The position numbers and the translations under genes are program-made. Shown piece after piece: positions 1-7,798 of a DNA stretch of 30,798 nucleotides. A model generated the notes under the pieces. It did not search any database. It was not told where the DNA came from and saw only the letters and a list, made by a program, of their open reading frames with translations. The stretch covers positions 1 through 30,798 of the forward strand of contig DATJFH010000256.1 in assembly GCA_035495815.1 (NCBI GenBank), given 5' to 3'. The stretch comes from DATJFH01 sp035495815 (GTDB lineage: Bacteria; Acidobacteriota; Terriglobia; Bryobacterales; Bryobacteraceae). The stretch's first letter is position 1. Each line of letters starts with the position of its first letter.

Positions 1-414
1 GGCCGTTGCCCCATCCTGCGAGCCCGGCTCGGCCAGCGCCCGCAGGTGCAGCTTTCCGATGGCGGCGGTGTGGTAGCCTCGCGCTTCGCAGACCTGCGCC
101 AGCGTCACTTCGCTCTCGCGCAGGGCGAGTCCGTTCGACCAGGAACCGTGCACACTGGGGTAGCGTCCGGTGAGGATGGAGGCGCGCGAGGGCATGCACA
201 CGCTGTGGGCGCAGAAGGAATTCTCGAATCGCATGGAGCGGGCGGCCAGCGCGTCGATATGAGGCGTCTGGATCAGGCGGTTGCCGGCGCAGCCCATCAT
301 CTCCGAGCGCTGCCCGTCGATGACAATCAGCAGCAGGTTGCGTCGTGCGCCCCCGTGCGCGGCTGACGTAGTGAGACCCGCCATTCCGGCCAGGAGATCG
401 CGGCGCGTCAGCAT
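1..414 (-). CDS. Sulfatase, N-terminal part (cut by window edge)
   Basis: The reverse strand is open from an ATG at 414 to the window edge (138 codons), so only the N-terminus is present. It begins with a twin-arginine leader (LTRRDLLAGMAG), followed by a beta strand and metal-site region LLLIVIDGQR. The sulfatase signature C-M-P-S-R lies at residues 73-77; in this family Cys73 is oxidised to formylglycine, the nucleophile that hydrolyses sulfate esters. A second conserved block, GKLHL (Lys121, His123), follows. The metal-binding pair reads DGQ where many sulfatases have DDQ, so the substrate class cannot be stated. The Tat leader suggests the folded enzyme acts outside the cytoplasm. It is divergent from the glutathione peroxidase gene with a 45-bp gap. 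Confidence 0.88.
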   Translation of the reverse strand, partial: MLTRRDLLAGMAGLTTSAAHGGARRNLLLIVIDGQRSEMMGCAGNRLIQTPHIDALAARSMRFENSFCAHSVCMPSRASILTGRYPSVHGSWSNGLALRESEVTLAQVCEARGYHTAAIGKLHLRALAEPGSQDGATA

Positions 415-443
415 CGTCCGGAATTATACACCGGCCGACCGGA

Positions 444-452
444 TAGAATAGG
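444..452 (+). promoter_or_regulatory. Putative -10 element of the glutathione peroxidase gene
   Basis: TAGAAT at 444-449 matches the sigma-70 -10 consensus at five of six positions and ends 10 nt before the ATG at 460. No convincing -35 or Shine-Dalgarno is seen, so transcription may start almost at the start codon. The 9-mer TAGAATAGG recurs at 20284-20292, upstream of the epimerase gene. Confidence 0.35.
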
Positions 453-459
453 CTGAGCC

Positions 460-987
460 ATGAAAACCACGTTGGGCCTTCTTGCCATGCTTACATCTTC
501 CGCTTTCGGCGCCTCGAGCGCGCACGAGTTCACGCTGCCCTCGATCGACGGAGCGCCCGCTCCGCTCTCCGAGTACAAGGGAAAGGTCGCGCTGCTGGTC
601 AACGTCGCCAGCCAGTGCGGTTATACCCCGCAGTACGCGGGGCTGCAGAAGCTGTACGAAAGGTACAAGGATAAGGGATTCGTAGTCCTGGGATTTCCGG
701 CCAACGATTTCGGGGCGCAGGAGCCGGGCACGAATGAGGAGATCAAGACGTTCTGTACGCGCAACTACCGCGTGACATTTCCGATGTTTTCCAAGATCTC
801 GGTAAAGGGATCCGGCCAGGCGCCGTTATACAAATTCCTCACGGGGAGCGGCGGCGGCGAAGTGCAATGGAACTTCACCAAATTCCTCATAGACGGGAGC
901 GGCAAAGTGATCGGCCGGTTCGAATCCGGAGTGGAGCCCGATTCCGCCGAGTTGATCGGGGCCGTCGAAAAAGCTCTGCGGAAATGA
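460..987 (+). CDS. Glutathione peroxidase family protein (thiol peroxidase), exported
   Basis: A 175-residue thioredoxin-fold peroxidase that reduces peroxides to water or alcohols. The catalytic set is intact: peroxidatic Cys53 in NVASQCGYT, Gln87 in GAQEPG, and Trp137-Asn138 in VQWNFTKF. It uses cysteine, not selenocysteine. Cys99 in TFCTRNY sits about where thioredoxin-dependent GPx enzymes keep their resolving cysteine, so the likely reductant is a thioredoxin-like protein rather than glutathione (inference). Residues 1-21 form a short hydrophobic leader ending ASSA, suggesting export to the periplasm. It is convergent with the PQQ-dehydrogenase gene, with a single base between their stop codons. 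Together with the nearby exported MsrB it suggests protection of envelope components from oxidation. Confidence 0.93.
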   Translation: MKTTLGLLAMLTSSAFGASSAHEFTLPSIDGAPAPLSEYKGKVALLVNVASQCGYTPQYAGLQKLYERYKDKGFVVLGFPANDFGAQEPGTNEEIKTFCTRNYRVTFPMFSKISVKGSGQAPLYKFLTGSGGGEVQWNFTKFLIDGSGKVIGRFESGVEPDSAELIGAVEKALRK

Positions 988-988
988 C

Positions 989-2596
989 CTATTCCCTGCG
1001 TTCCGGCGCCAGCGGCATGGACTTGGCCGGCTCGAAAAGACCGAAGGTGAACACGCTGGTGGCCGCCGCGATGGTTACGTACTGCTTGCCTTCCACGCTG
1101 TAGGTGATGGGCGAAGCTGTCAGCATCTGGCCCATGTAGAAATTCCAGAGATGCCGGCCGTTTTTCGAATCGAGCGCCACGAGCTGCCCGTCGTCATCGC
1201 CAAAAAAGACTACACCGCCTGCGGTGGCTACCGTGCCTGCCCACATGGTGGCGGGACCGGTCATCGGATACTCCCAGCGACGCTCACCCGTCTTCGGATC
1301 GAGCGCCCGCAAATAGAACTTGCCTTTCTCGGTGGGAATCCTTTCGCCCCCGCCTCCGGCGAAGCCGCGCATCGGCTCGGGCTCCTTGGCGGAACTAGTG
1401 TAGATATCGCAGCTCTCGAGCGTCGGCACAAAGAACAGGCCTGTCGCCGGATCGAACGACGGCGACATCCAGTTCGACGCGCCGCGCACGGCCGGGCAGA
1501 CGCGGATGCCGCCGGGTTTCGGGTCGGTGTCCGGAATTTCGAGTGGACGGCCCTTGGCGTCAACTCCCTTCGCCCAGGTCAGCTTGTCGACAAAGGGCGT
1601 CGCCCGCAGAAACTCCCCCGTGGTGCGGTCGAGCAGGTAATAGTAGCCGTTCCGATTGGCGTGCATGAGCAGCTTGCGGGGGCGTCCTCCGTAGGGCAGA
1701 TCGACGAGCACGGGCCAGGCTTGCGCGTCCCAGTCGTGCGTGTCGTGCGGCGTGAACTGGAAGTGCCATTTCAGCTTGCCGGTTTCGAGGTCGAGAGCCA
1801 CTACCGAGCAGGAGTAGAGATTGTCCCCCCGGCGCGCGCCGCCGTAGAAGTCCGGCCAGGGATTGCCGGTGGTCCAGTACAGCAGGTTCAAATCGGGGTC
1901 GTAGGTTCCGGTCAGCCAGGTGGCCCCGCCGCCCCATTCCACGGCGAAATCGCCCCAGGTTTCCGAGCCCGGCTCGCCTTTGGCGGGAATCGTGTAGAAA
2001 CGCCACAGTTCTTCGCCGGTGGCGGCCGAATAGGAGGACACGAAGCCGCGCATCCCGCTGTCTCCCCCGGAGACTCCCACGATGACGCGGTCCTTGACGG
2101 CCAGCGGGGCGAGAGTGGCGTGGTAGCCCTTGGACGTGTCGGCGAACTGCTTGGACCACAGAACCGCCCCGGTATTGCGATGCAGCGCCACCAGGCGGGC
2201 GTCGCTGGTGACGAAGAACACGCGGTCCCCGAGCAGGGCCGCGCCGCGATTGTTGCGCTGCGAGGCGGCCCTGTCGTCACGATACTGCCAGATTCGCCTG
2301 CCGGTGCGGGCATCGAGCGCGTCCACTTCATTGGCGGCGGTGATGTACATTACGCCGTCGTACACCAGCGGCGTGGTTTCGAGCTTGTTCGCGCCGTCCA
2401 CCCGGTAGACCCATTTGGGGACGAGCGCGCCGGCGTTGTCGCGATTGATCTGGGTCAGCGGGCTGTGGCGTTTGCCCTGATAGTCTCCGGCGTAGGTGAG
2501 CCAGTCGTTCCCCGGGCCCTTAAGGATATCCTCGTAGCGGACCTGGGCGGCGAGCACGGCCGCCAACCCGCAGCCGAGCAGTGCGAGGCGGATCAT
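989..2596 (-). CDS. PQQ-dependent (quinoprotein) dehydrogenase
   Basis: A 535-residue protein with a signal peptide (residues 1-17, MIRLALLGCGLAAVLAA) and then an eight-bladed-propeller type PQQ domain. Visible family features are the N-terminal block WLTYAGDYQGKRHSPL, the blade start KWVYRV, NNRGAAL before a 'V.F.T.D.RL.ALH..TG' blade, VALDLETGKLKWHFQ, DTHDWD, and the last blade GGVVFFGDDDGQLVALDS. Such enzymes oxidise alcohols or sugars in the periplasm and pass electrons to cytochrome c. The substrate is not predictable here. The start codon overlaps the stop of the upstream cytochrome gene as ATGA, indicating translational coupling and a shared electron-transfer unit. The vicinal disulfide-ring cysteines of methanol dehydrogenases are not evident. 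Confidence 0.92.
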   Translation of the reverse strand: MIRLALLGCGLAAVLAAQVRYEDILKGPGNDWLTYAGDYQGKRHSPLTQINRDNAGALVPKWVYRVDGANKLETTPLVYDGVMYITAANEVDALDARTGRRIWQYRDDRAASQRNNRGAALLGDRVFFVTSDARLVALHRNTGAVLWSKQFADTSKGYHATLAPLAVKDRVIVGVSGGDSGMRGFVSSYSAATGEELWRFYTIPAKGEPGSETWGDFAVEWGGGATWLTGTYDPDLNLLYWTTGNPWPDFYGGARRGDNLYSCSVVALDLETGKLKWHFQFTPHDTHDWDAQAWPVLVDLPYGGRPRKLLMHANRNGYYYLLDRTTGEFLRATPFVDKLTWAKGVDAKGRPLEIPDTDPKPGGIRVCPAVRGASNWMSPSFDPATGLFFVPTLESCDIYTSSAKEPEPMRGFAGGGGERIPTEKGKFYLRALDPKTGERRWEYPMTGPATMWAGTVATAGGVVFFGDDDGQLVALDSKNGRHLWNFYMGQMLTASPITYSVEGKQYVTIAAATSVFTFGLFEPAKSMPLAPERRE

Positions 2597-3417
2597 CGGC
2601 GGCTCCCTGCGGCCGCCCGCTGGCGCTCGCCCGGCGGCCGTACGGTCTGCACGCTCAGGTATGCCAGAACGTCGGCGACCTCGGCGGGGGAGAGCCGCTT
2701 GCCATAGTCTTCCGGCATCAGAGAGGACGTCCGGAACTGCGTGTCACGAATACGGTCTTTGGAGATCAAGCGCAACTCACCTTTCGCATCGAGGATCTGG
2801 ATCGAATAGTTACTATTGTTCCGCGCCACGCCGCTGATCCTCGATCCATCCCGCAGGGTAACGGTGACACCGTCGAATCCGTCCACGATCCGGGCATTGG
2901 GTTTGAGAAACGACTCGCGGAGTTGCAGGACGGTGCGCAGGGCGCCGATATCGGTGAGGTCGGGGCCCAGAAATCCGCCCCGTCCGCGGATCATGTGGCA
3001 GCCGGAGCAGCCGCCCTTCCCGAAGAAGATGGCCGAGCCCGCGTCGGGATTTCCGGCGAGATTGGCTTCGTAAGCGGGAGCGCTCAGGCCGCGCACGAAG
3101 GCGGCGATTTTCCAGATCTGCTCGTCCGGCAGGTTGGTGGGCGGCATATCCGTGCCTGGAACACCCGACTTGATCGAATTGAACAGCCCCCGTTCGCTCA
3201 GGCGCCGGACCTGGCGGCCGTCGATGAGATTCGGACCGCGGCCGCCTTCGGCGTTGGCCCCGTGGCACCCGCTGCAGGAAGTGGCGAACAGTTTCCGGCC
3301 GGTGGCGATCGCGTCCGCCTGGCCGGCGTAGGGGTTGGGCTCCGGATTGGATTCGCGGCCTGGAGCCTGGGCCGGCAGCGCGGAAGCGGTTAGTAATATT
3401 GCGCAGATCGTTCGCAT
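2593..3417 (-). CDS. Dihaem cytochrome c with TIGR02603-type haem domain
   Basis: A 274-residue exported protein with two CXXCH haem-attachment sites: SCSGCH in the first class I domain (about residues 35-110) and GCSGCH in the second (about 118-260). The second domain has the long insertion and sequence pattern of the 'putative heme-binding domain' family TIGR02603: GKGGCSGCHMIRGRGG, LGPDLTDIG, LRDGSRISG, SLMPEDYG and VADVLAYL. A signal peptide covers residues 1-19. It lies directly upstream of and overlaps (ATGA) the PQQ-dehydrogenase, so it is the likely electron acceptor that passes electrons to the respiratory chain. This partnership is inferred from gene order; the haem sites are seen directly. 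Confidence 0.92.
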   Translation of the reverse strand: MRTICAILLTASALPAQAPGRESNPEPNPYAGQADAIATGRKLFATSCSGCHGANAEGGRGPNLIDGRQVRRLSERGLFNSIKSGVPGTDMPPTNLPDEQIWKIAAFVRGLSAPAYEANLAGNPDAGSAIFFGKGGCSGCHMIRGRGGFLGPDLTDIGALRTVLQLRESFLKPNARIVDGFDGVTVTLRDGSRISGVARNNSNYSIQILDAKGELRLISKDRIRDTQFRTSSLMPEDYGKRLSPAEVADVLAYLSVQTVRPPGERQRAAAGSRR

Positions 3418-3474
3418 CGGGTGAACGCGGCCGGGCCGCGATTGATTAAGATATCACGGCCCGACGCCGGCGGG

Positions 3475-4074
3475 CTAAGAGCTCTTTTTCTCCGCTTCGT
3501 CCGCTTTCTTGAAATCGAGCGCGGCGGAGTTCATGCAAAAACGCTGATGCGTGGGCGCGGGACCATCCTCGAAGACATGGCCCAAGTGTGCGTCGCATCG
3601 GCTGCAGACCACTTCCGTCCGGGCCATGCCGAAACTCCGGTCAGTTTCCGTCTGGACATTCTCCTCGGCGATGGGAGCCCAGAAGCTCGGCCATCCGGTG
3701 CCCGATTCGAACTTCGTATCGGAGCTGAACAAGGCGTTCCCGCAGCAGGCGCAAAGGTAGATGCCCTTTTCGTGATTCTTGTAATACTTGCCGGTGAACG
3801 CCCGCTCGGTGCCCTTCTTGCGGGCGACGGCGAACTGCTCGGGCGTCAGCTGCTGCTTCCACTCCTCTTCGGTTTTGATGATCTTCTCGCTCATGATCTC
3901 TCCCTTTCGGACTCCATTGGGATCGAATTCCACCAGCTTGACAGGCGCGCCTTTTCGTCCGGCGCTGACGACGCGGGGCGCCTCCCGGCAGCCTGCCGCC
4001 GCCAACCCGAGCGGGGCCGCCAGGAAAGCCCTGCGGCCGATCTGTCCGGAGCCTCTTTTCACGATCCTGTTCAT
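3475..4074 (-). CDS. msrB: Peptide-methionine (R)-S-oxide reductase MsrB, exported
   Basis: A 199-residue protein that reduces the R-sulfoxide of methionine in damaged proteins. The zinc-binding pairs are Cys108/Cys111 (CACC) and Cys157/Cys160 (CSRC). The substrate pocket motif SGTGWPSFW is at 124-132, and the catalytic Cys180 lies in RFCMNSAALDF. The N-terminus carries a twin-arginine leader (IGRRAFLAAPLGL) followed by AAAGC at 25-29, which could be a lipobox, so the enzyme is probably exported and perhaps lipid-anchored. An internal ATG at 3894 (residue 61) has a strong ribosome-binding site, GGGAGAG at 3898-3904. A second, cytosolic form starting with MSEKIIKTEEEW is therefore possible. 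The long form keeps a conserved-looking linker (VKLVEFDPNGVRKGEI), so I chose it. Confidence 0.93.
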   Translation of the reverse strand: MNRIVKRGSGQIGRRAFLAAPLGLAAAGCREAPRVVSAGRKGAPVKLVEFDPNGVRKGEIMSEKIIKTEEEWKQQLTPEQFAVARKKGTERAFTGKYYKNHEKGIYLCACCGNALFSSDTKFESGTGWPSFWAPIAEENVQTETDRSFGMARTEVVCSRCDAHLGHVFEDGPAPTHQRFCMNSAALDFKKADEAEKKSS

Positions 4075-4127
4075 TCTCCAGTTTAGTAGTTCGCGGATCC
4101 GTAATTCTTCCCGCCATTGTCCCTACA

Positions 4128-5018
4128 ATGGAAAACGTGAGCGATTCGAAGTTTCGGATAGGGCTGGTCCAGATGAGCTGTTCTCCGGATCCCGGCGAGA
4201 ATCTGGCGAAGGCCGAACAGCGCGTGCGGGAGGCGGCCGCGCGAGGGGCGCAGATCGTGTGCCTTCAGGAGCTGTTCCGGTCGCAATACTTCTGCCGGGA
4301 AGAGGATGCGCGGCTTTTCGACCTTGCCGAGACCATACCGGGTACGTCCACCGAGCGTTTGGGGCGCGTGGCCAAACAGGAGAAAGTAGCCATTGTCGCG
4401 TCCCTGTTCGAAAAACGCGCCCCGGGTGTCTATCACAACACCGCGGCCATGCTCGGGCCCGGCGGAGAGATCCTGGGCCTGTACCGGAAGATGCACATAC
4501 CTGATGATCCGCTGTACTTCGAGAAGTTCTACTTCACGCCCGGAGACCTGGGTTTTCGCAACTTCGAAACCGGATTCGGCCGCATCGCGACGCTGGTGTG
4601 CTGGGACCAGTGGTATCCGGAGGCGGCGCGCGTGGCGTCCCTTGGAGGCGCGCAGATCCTGTTCTATCCCACGGCGATCGGGTGGCATCCCGCGGAGAAG
4701 GAGCAGTACGGCGCGGCGCAGCACGACGCATGGCGGACGATCCAGCGTTCGCATGCCATCGCCAATGGCGTCTACGTCGCGGCTGTGAACCGGGTCGGGT
4801 TCGAAGGGCCGCGAGAACGGGGCCTGGAATTCTGGGGCGGCTCGTTCGTAGCCGATCCGTTCGGACAGATCCTTGCCGAAGCGTCCCATGACAAGGAGGA
4901 GATCCTGGTGGTGGAGTGCGACCCGGCCAGAACCGAAGATGTGCGGCGCAACTGGCCGTTCCTGCGCGACCGGCGGATCGATTCTTATTCTCCAATTCTC
5001 AACAGGTTCCTCGATTGA
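4128..5018 (+). CDS. aguB: N-carbamoylputrescine amidase
   Basis: A 296-residue nitrilase-superfamily (CN hydrolase) enzyme with the Glu-Lys-Cys triad visible: Glu48 in VCLQELF, Lys121 in YRKMHIPDD, and Cys158 in TLVCWDQWYPEAAR. It hydrolyses N-carbamoylputrescine to putrescine, CO2 and ammonia. The block RKMHIPDDPLYFEKFYFTPGD is typical of the AguB branch. The next gene encodes agmatine deiminase, which makes its substrate, and the two overlap as TGATG, which fixes the pathway assignment. The start is uncertain: the ATG at 4128 overlaps a -10-like TACAAT (4124-4129), while an in-frame GTG at 4137 lies seven bases after that element and could begin a leaderless message. Confidence 0.95.
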   Translation: MENVSDSKFRIGLVQMSCSPDPGENLAKAEQRVREAAARGAQIVCLQELFRSQYFCREEDARLFDLAETIPGTSTERLGRVAKQEKVAIVASLFEKRAPGVYHNTAAMLGPGGEILGLYRKMHIPDDPLYFEKFYFTPGDLGFRNFETGFGRIATLVCWDQWYPEAARVASLGGAQILFYPTAIGWHPAEKEQYGAAQHDAWRTIQRSHAIANGVYVAAVNRVGFEGPRERGLEFWGGSFVADPFGQILAEASHDKEEILVVECDPARTEDVRRNWPFLRDRRIDSYSPILNRFLD

Positions 5019-6052
5019 TGCCGGAGACACCGCGCGATCTGGGTTATAGAATGCCCGCGGAGTGGTCGCCGCACGCCGCCACCTGGCTTGCCTGGCCGCA
5101 CAACCGCGAGGACTGGCCGGGGAAGTTCGCGCCGATCGCTTGGGTGTACTGCGAAATCGTGAAAAAGCTGGCACGGGTGGAGCGGGTGCGCATCCTGGTC
5201 CAGAACGAAGATCTGGAGCAGGACGCGCGGCGGAAGCTGAAGAAGGTTGGGGCCGATCTGGACGCGGTACAGTTCTTCCGGCAGGAGACCGACCGGGTCT
5301 GGACACGCGACTATTGTCCTTTGTTCCTGAAGGGCCCGGGTGGAGAGGTCGCTGTTACGAACTGGCGGTTCAACGGCTGGGCCAAGTACGACGACTGGAA
5401 GCGGGACAACGCCGTGCCCGCGGTCCTGGCCAGGAAACTGAAGTTGAGACAGTGGTCGCCGGGACTGGTGCTCGAAGGGGGCAGCGTCGACGTCAACGGC
5501 GCCGGGCTGGTGCTCACTACTGAGGAGTGCCTGCTGAGCCCGGTGCAGGCGCGTAATCCCGGCCTCTCGCGCGGTCAGATCGAGCAGGCGCTGTCGGAGT
5601 ATCTGGGCGCGGACAAGGTAGTCTGGCTGGGGCGCGGGATCGCCGGGGACGACACGCACGGACACGTGGACGACCTGGCCCGCTTCGTCAGCGAGGACAC
5701 GGTGGCCCTGGTTTCCGAGCGCGACCGGTCGGATGCCAATTACGAGCCGCTGCGGGAGAACCTGGAGATTCTGCGCCGTCATCCGCTGCGGGTGGTCAAG
5801 CTGCCCATGCCGGCGCCGGTGGTGTTCAACGGGCAGCGCCTGCCGGCCAGCTACGCCAACTTCTATATCGCGAACAAGCTGGTTCTGGTCCCGACGTTCA
5901 ACGATCCAGCGGACCGGATTGCCCTGGCGACGCTTGCCCGCTGCTTTCCGGACCGGGAGGTGGCAGGGATTCACGCCGCCGATCTGGTCTGGGGGTTGGG
6001 GACGCTGCACTGCATGACGCAGCAGGAGCCCAAGGCGGGGGTTCGATGCTAG
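5018..6052 (+). CDS. aguA: Agmatine deiminase
   Basis: A 344-residue member of the guanidino-group-modifying (PAD-like) family. It converts agmatine to N-carbamoylputrescine and ammonia. Motifs in order: PAEWSPHAATWLAWPHN near the N-terminus, WTRDYCP, LEGGSVDVNG, TEECLLS, the acidic/His block GDDTHGHVDDLARF, and the catalytic Cys in GLGTLHCMTQQEP near the C-terminus. The ATG at 5018 overlaps the aguB stop (TGATG), so the two enzymes of the agmatine-to-putrescine route are translationally coupled. No arginine decarboxylase lies in the window. The gene ends on CTAG at 6049-6052, a palindrome that also supplies the TAG stop of the convergent AAA gene. Confidence 0.95.
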   Translation: MPETPRDLGYRMPAEWSPHAATWLAWPHNREDWPGKFAPIAWVYCEIVKKLARVERVRILVQNEDLEQDARRKLKKVGADLDAVQFFRQETDRVWTRDYCPLFLKGPGGEVAVTNWRFNGWAKYDDWKRDNAVPAVLARKLKLRQWSPGLVLEGGSVDVNGAGLVLTTEECLLSPVQARNPGLSRGQIEQALSEYLGADKVVWLGRGIAGDDTHGHVDDLARFVSEDTVALVSERDRSDANYEPLRENLEILRRHPLRVVKLPMPAPVVFNGQRLPASYANFYIANKLVLVPTFNDPADRIALATLARCFPDREVAGIHAADLVWGLGTLHCMTQQEPKAGVRC

Positions 6053-7788
6053 CGATCGCCCTCGAGGGCGGTTAGCTCGGCGGCGCGGCGCGTTAATTCT
6101 CCGCGGTCGGCGACCCGGTACTTTTCCGGCAGCAGACTCTTGCTGGTGCACTCCAGCACCGCGACCAAGTTCTGCAGCTCGATCTGCGTCGGATAGGACG
6201 GGGGGATAAAATCCTCCAGCGCCGCTTTGAGGTCCTCGACATCCATTTGGACGGCGTTTTTCATGGCGCTGTTCATGCGGGCGCGAACCAGCACCGCTTC
6301 GATATCGGCGCCGGACAGGCTGCCGCCGCGGTCGAGGAACAGCTTGTCGGCTTCGGCGGATTCGATCCGTGCGCCGGTCTTTTTCTGCATGGCGCGCCAC
6401 ATGGCGAGCCGCTCCTCGTCGGAGTCCGGATAGAAGAGCGCGAGGTGCTCTTCGGCTCGGCCCTGTCGTTTGAGGTCGACCGGCAGCAGGTCGGGGCGGC
6501 ACGTAAGCAGGAACCACATCACTTTACCTCGCAGCTCCGTGTTACCCATGAACTGCGCAATCTGGGCGAAGACGCGGTTGCCGACGCCGCTGTCGCCGGA
6601 GCTCGATCGATCGCCGAGCTGCGCGTCGGCCTCGTCGACGATCACCACGATGGGGCTCATGGCCTTGAGCAGGTGCAGGACGCGTTCGAGATTGCCTTCC
6701 GTCTGGCCCTGCCACATGCTGCGGAAATTCTTGAGCATGACGGCGGGAATTCCCACCTCCCCGGCGAAGCAGGTGATCAGGAACGTCTTGCCGGTGCCGA
6801 CCGGGCCGCAGATCACGTAGCCCATAGGGAGCACGTCGGTCCGCCCGCTGCGAAGCGCGGCGGCGGTCTCGCGCAGCTTCTTCTTCGCCGGCTCGTGGCC
6901 GGCGACCGTGGACAGATCGAAGCGGCTTTGGACGAATTCGAGCAAGCCGCCGGATTCGGCTTCAATCAGCTCCTTCTTGCGCTGCATGAGGAACTTGAGG
7001 GTGAGCGGCTGACGGTTTTCGTAGGCGTAGCAGATCAGGCTCTGGAGCTGCACCAGCTTCAATCCGGCGGTCAGCTTGGAAAGAGACTCCACGGTTACGT
7101 CGGACCCGGTGGGCAGCGCAGTTTCCTTCACCTGGTCCTCGATAAACGCGAGGCGCTCGGCCTCGCCGGGATGCGGGATCTTGATGGCCGCGACGCCGGG
7201 GTTCTGCACGATGCCCTGGTTCAGCTCCGACAGATTCTCGGCGATGAGGCAGATGGTGACGTCGGCTCGGAGGAAGCTCAGGTTCTGCGCCCAGCGCTTG
7301 AGAATGACGATGGAGTTGCGGTCCTCCGACCCCATGCCGCCTCCATCGCCCGCCGGAGCGATCGTCTCGGCGAAATCGAGGATAAGGGCAATCGTCTTGT
7401 GGTCGCCGACGCGGACTCGCATATAGCTCTCGAGCATGCCGAGAACGGCGTCCGGATTGCGAGGCAGGCTTTGCGAGTAGTTCGATCCGTGAAAGCTGTC
7501 ATAGCCCGAGAGCGCGACTCGAAAGTCCTTCTGCATGTCCGGATGGGCGAAGCTGACGCCGCCGCCACGGTCGTAGGTCAGGACCAGGTCGCGGCGTCCG
7601 AACAGGGCTTCTCGCAGGAAACGGTGGAGGGAGACGAACTCGGTACGGTCCCCGCCGCGGAGGGGAACGATGTCGCGCACGTTGCCGTGAATGACAAACA
7701 TGGAGAGAGTGCGCGAGTAATATTTTTCGGAGAGCTCGCGCGCCCAGGGGGGCAGCGAATCGAGCGGCGCGTTGGTAGTGGTGGACAT
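6049..7788 (-). CDS. AAA+ ATPase with degenerate N-terminal ATPase half (Ycf46/Vps4-like)
   Basis: A 579-residue protein and the last gene of the seven-gene PspA operon. The C-terminal half is a complete classical AAA module: Walker A GPVGTGKT at 328-335, Walker B VVIVDEAD at 381-388, a sensor region FLLTCRPDLL near 427-436, candidate arginine fingers in KRQGRAEEHL (Arg441/Arg444), and a C-terminal helical domain with LSGADIEAVLVRARM. The N-terminal half (about 28-280) has ATPase-like strands (MFVIHGNVRDI, IALILDFAE, VTICLIAENLSEL) but no Walker A, as in Ycf46-type proteins, so it is probably a non-hydrolysing copy. No signal peptide or membrane helix is seen, so it acts in the cytoplasm. I infer that it remodels the PspA or coiled-coil partner encoded upstream; this is untested. 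Confidence 0.88.
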   Translation of the reverse strand: MSTTTNAPLDSLPPWARELSEKYYSRTLSMFVIHGNVRDIVPLRGGDRTEFVSLHRFLREALFGRRDLVLTYDRGGGVSFAHPDMQKDFRVALSGYDSFHGSNYSQSLPRNPDAVLGMLESYMRVRVGDHKTIALILDFAETIAPAGDGGGMGSEDRNSIVILKRWAQNLSFLRADVTICLIAENLSELNQGIVQNPGVAAIKIPHPGEAERLAFIEDQVKETALPTGSDVTVESLSKLTAGLKLVQLQSLICYAYENRQPLTLKFLMQRKKELIEAESGGLLEFVQSRFDLSTVAGHEPAKKKLRETAAALRSGRTDVLPMGYVICGPVGTGKTFLITCFAGEVGIPAVMLKNFRSMWQGQTEGNLERVLHLLKAMSPIVVIVDEADAQLGDRSSSGDSGVGNRVFAQIAQFMGNTELRGKVMWFLLTCRPDLLPVDLKRQGRAEEHLALFYPDSDEERLAMWRAMQKKTGARIESAEADKLFLDRGGSLSGADIEAVLVRARMNSAMKNAVQMDVEDLKAALEDFIPPSYPTQIELQNLVAVLECTSKSLLPEKYRVADRGELTRRAAELTALEGDR

Positions 7789-7798
7789 GGGTCGGTTT

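Noticed and set aside
1151..2707. Long plus-strand open frame (518 codons) opposite the PQQ-dehydrogenase
   Set aside because: It is the shadow of a well-recognised gene in GC-rich DNA; its translation has no known motif and is rich in Arg, Gly and Pro.
4985..6517. Minus-strand open frame of 510 codons across aguA and the AAA gene end
   Set aside because: It overlaps two confidently identified genes and has Arg/Pro/Gln-rich low-complexity sequence typical of a codon shadow.
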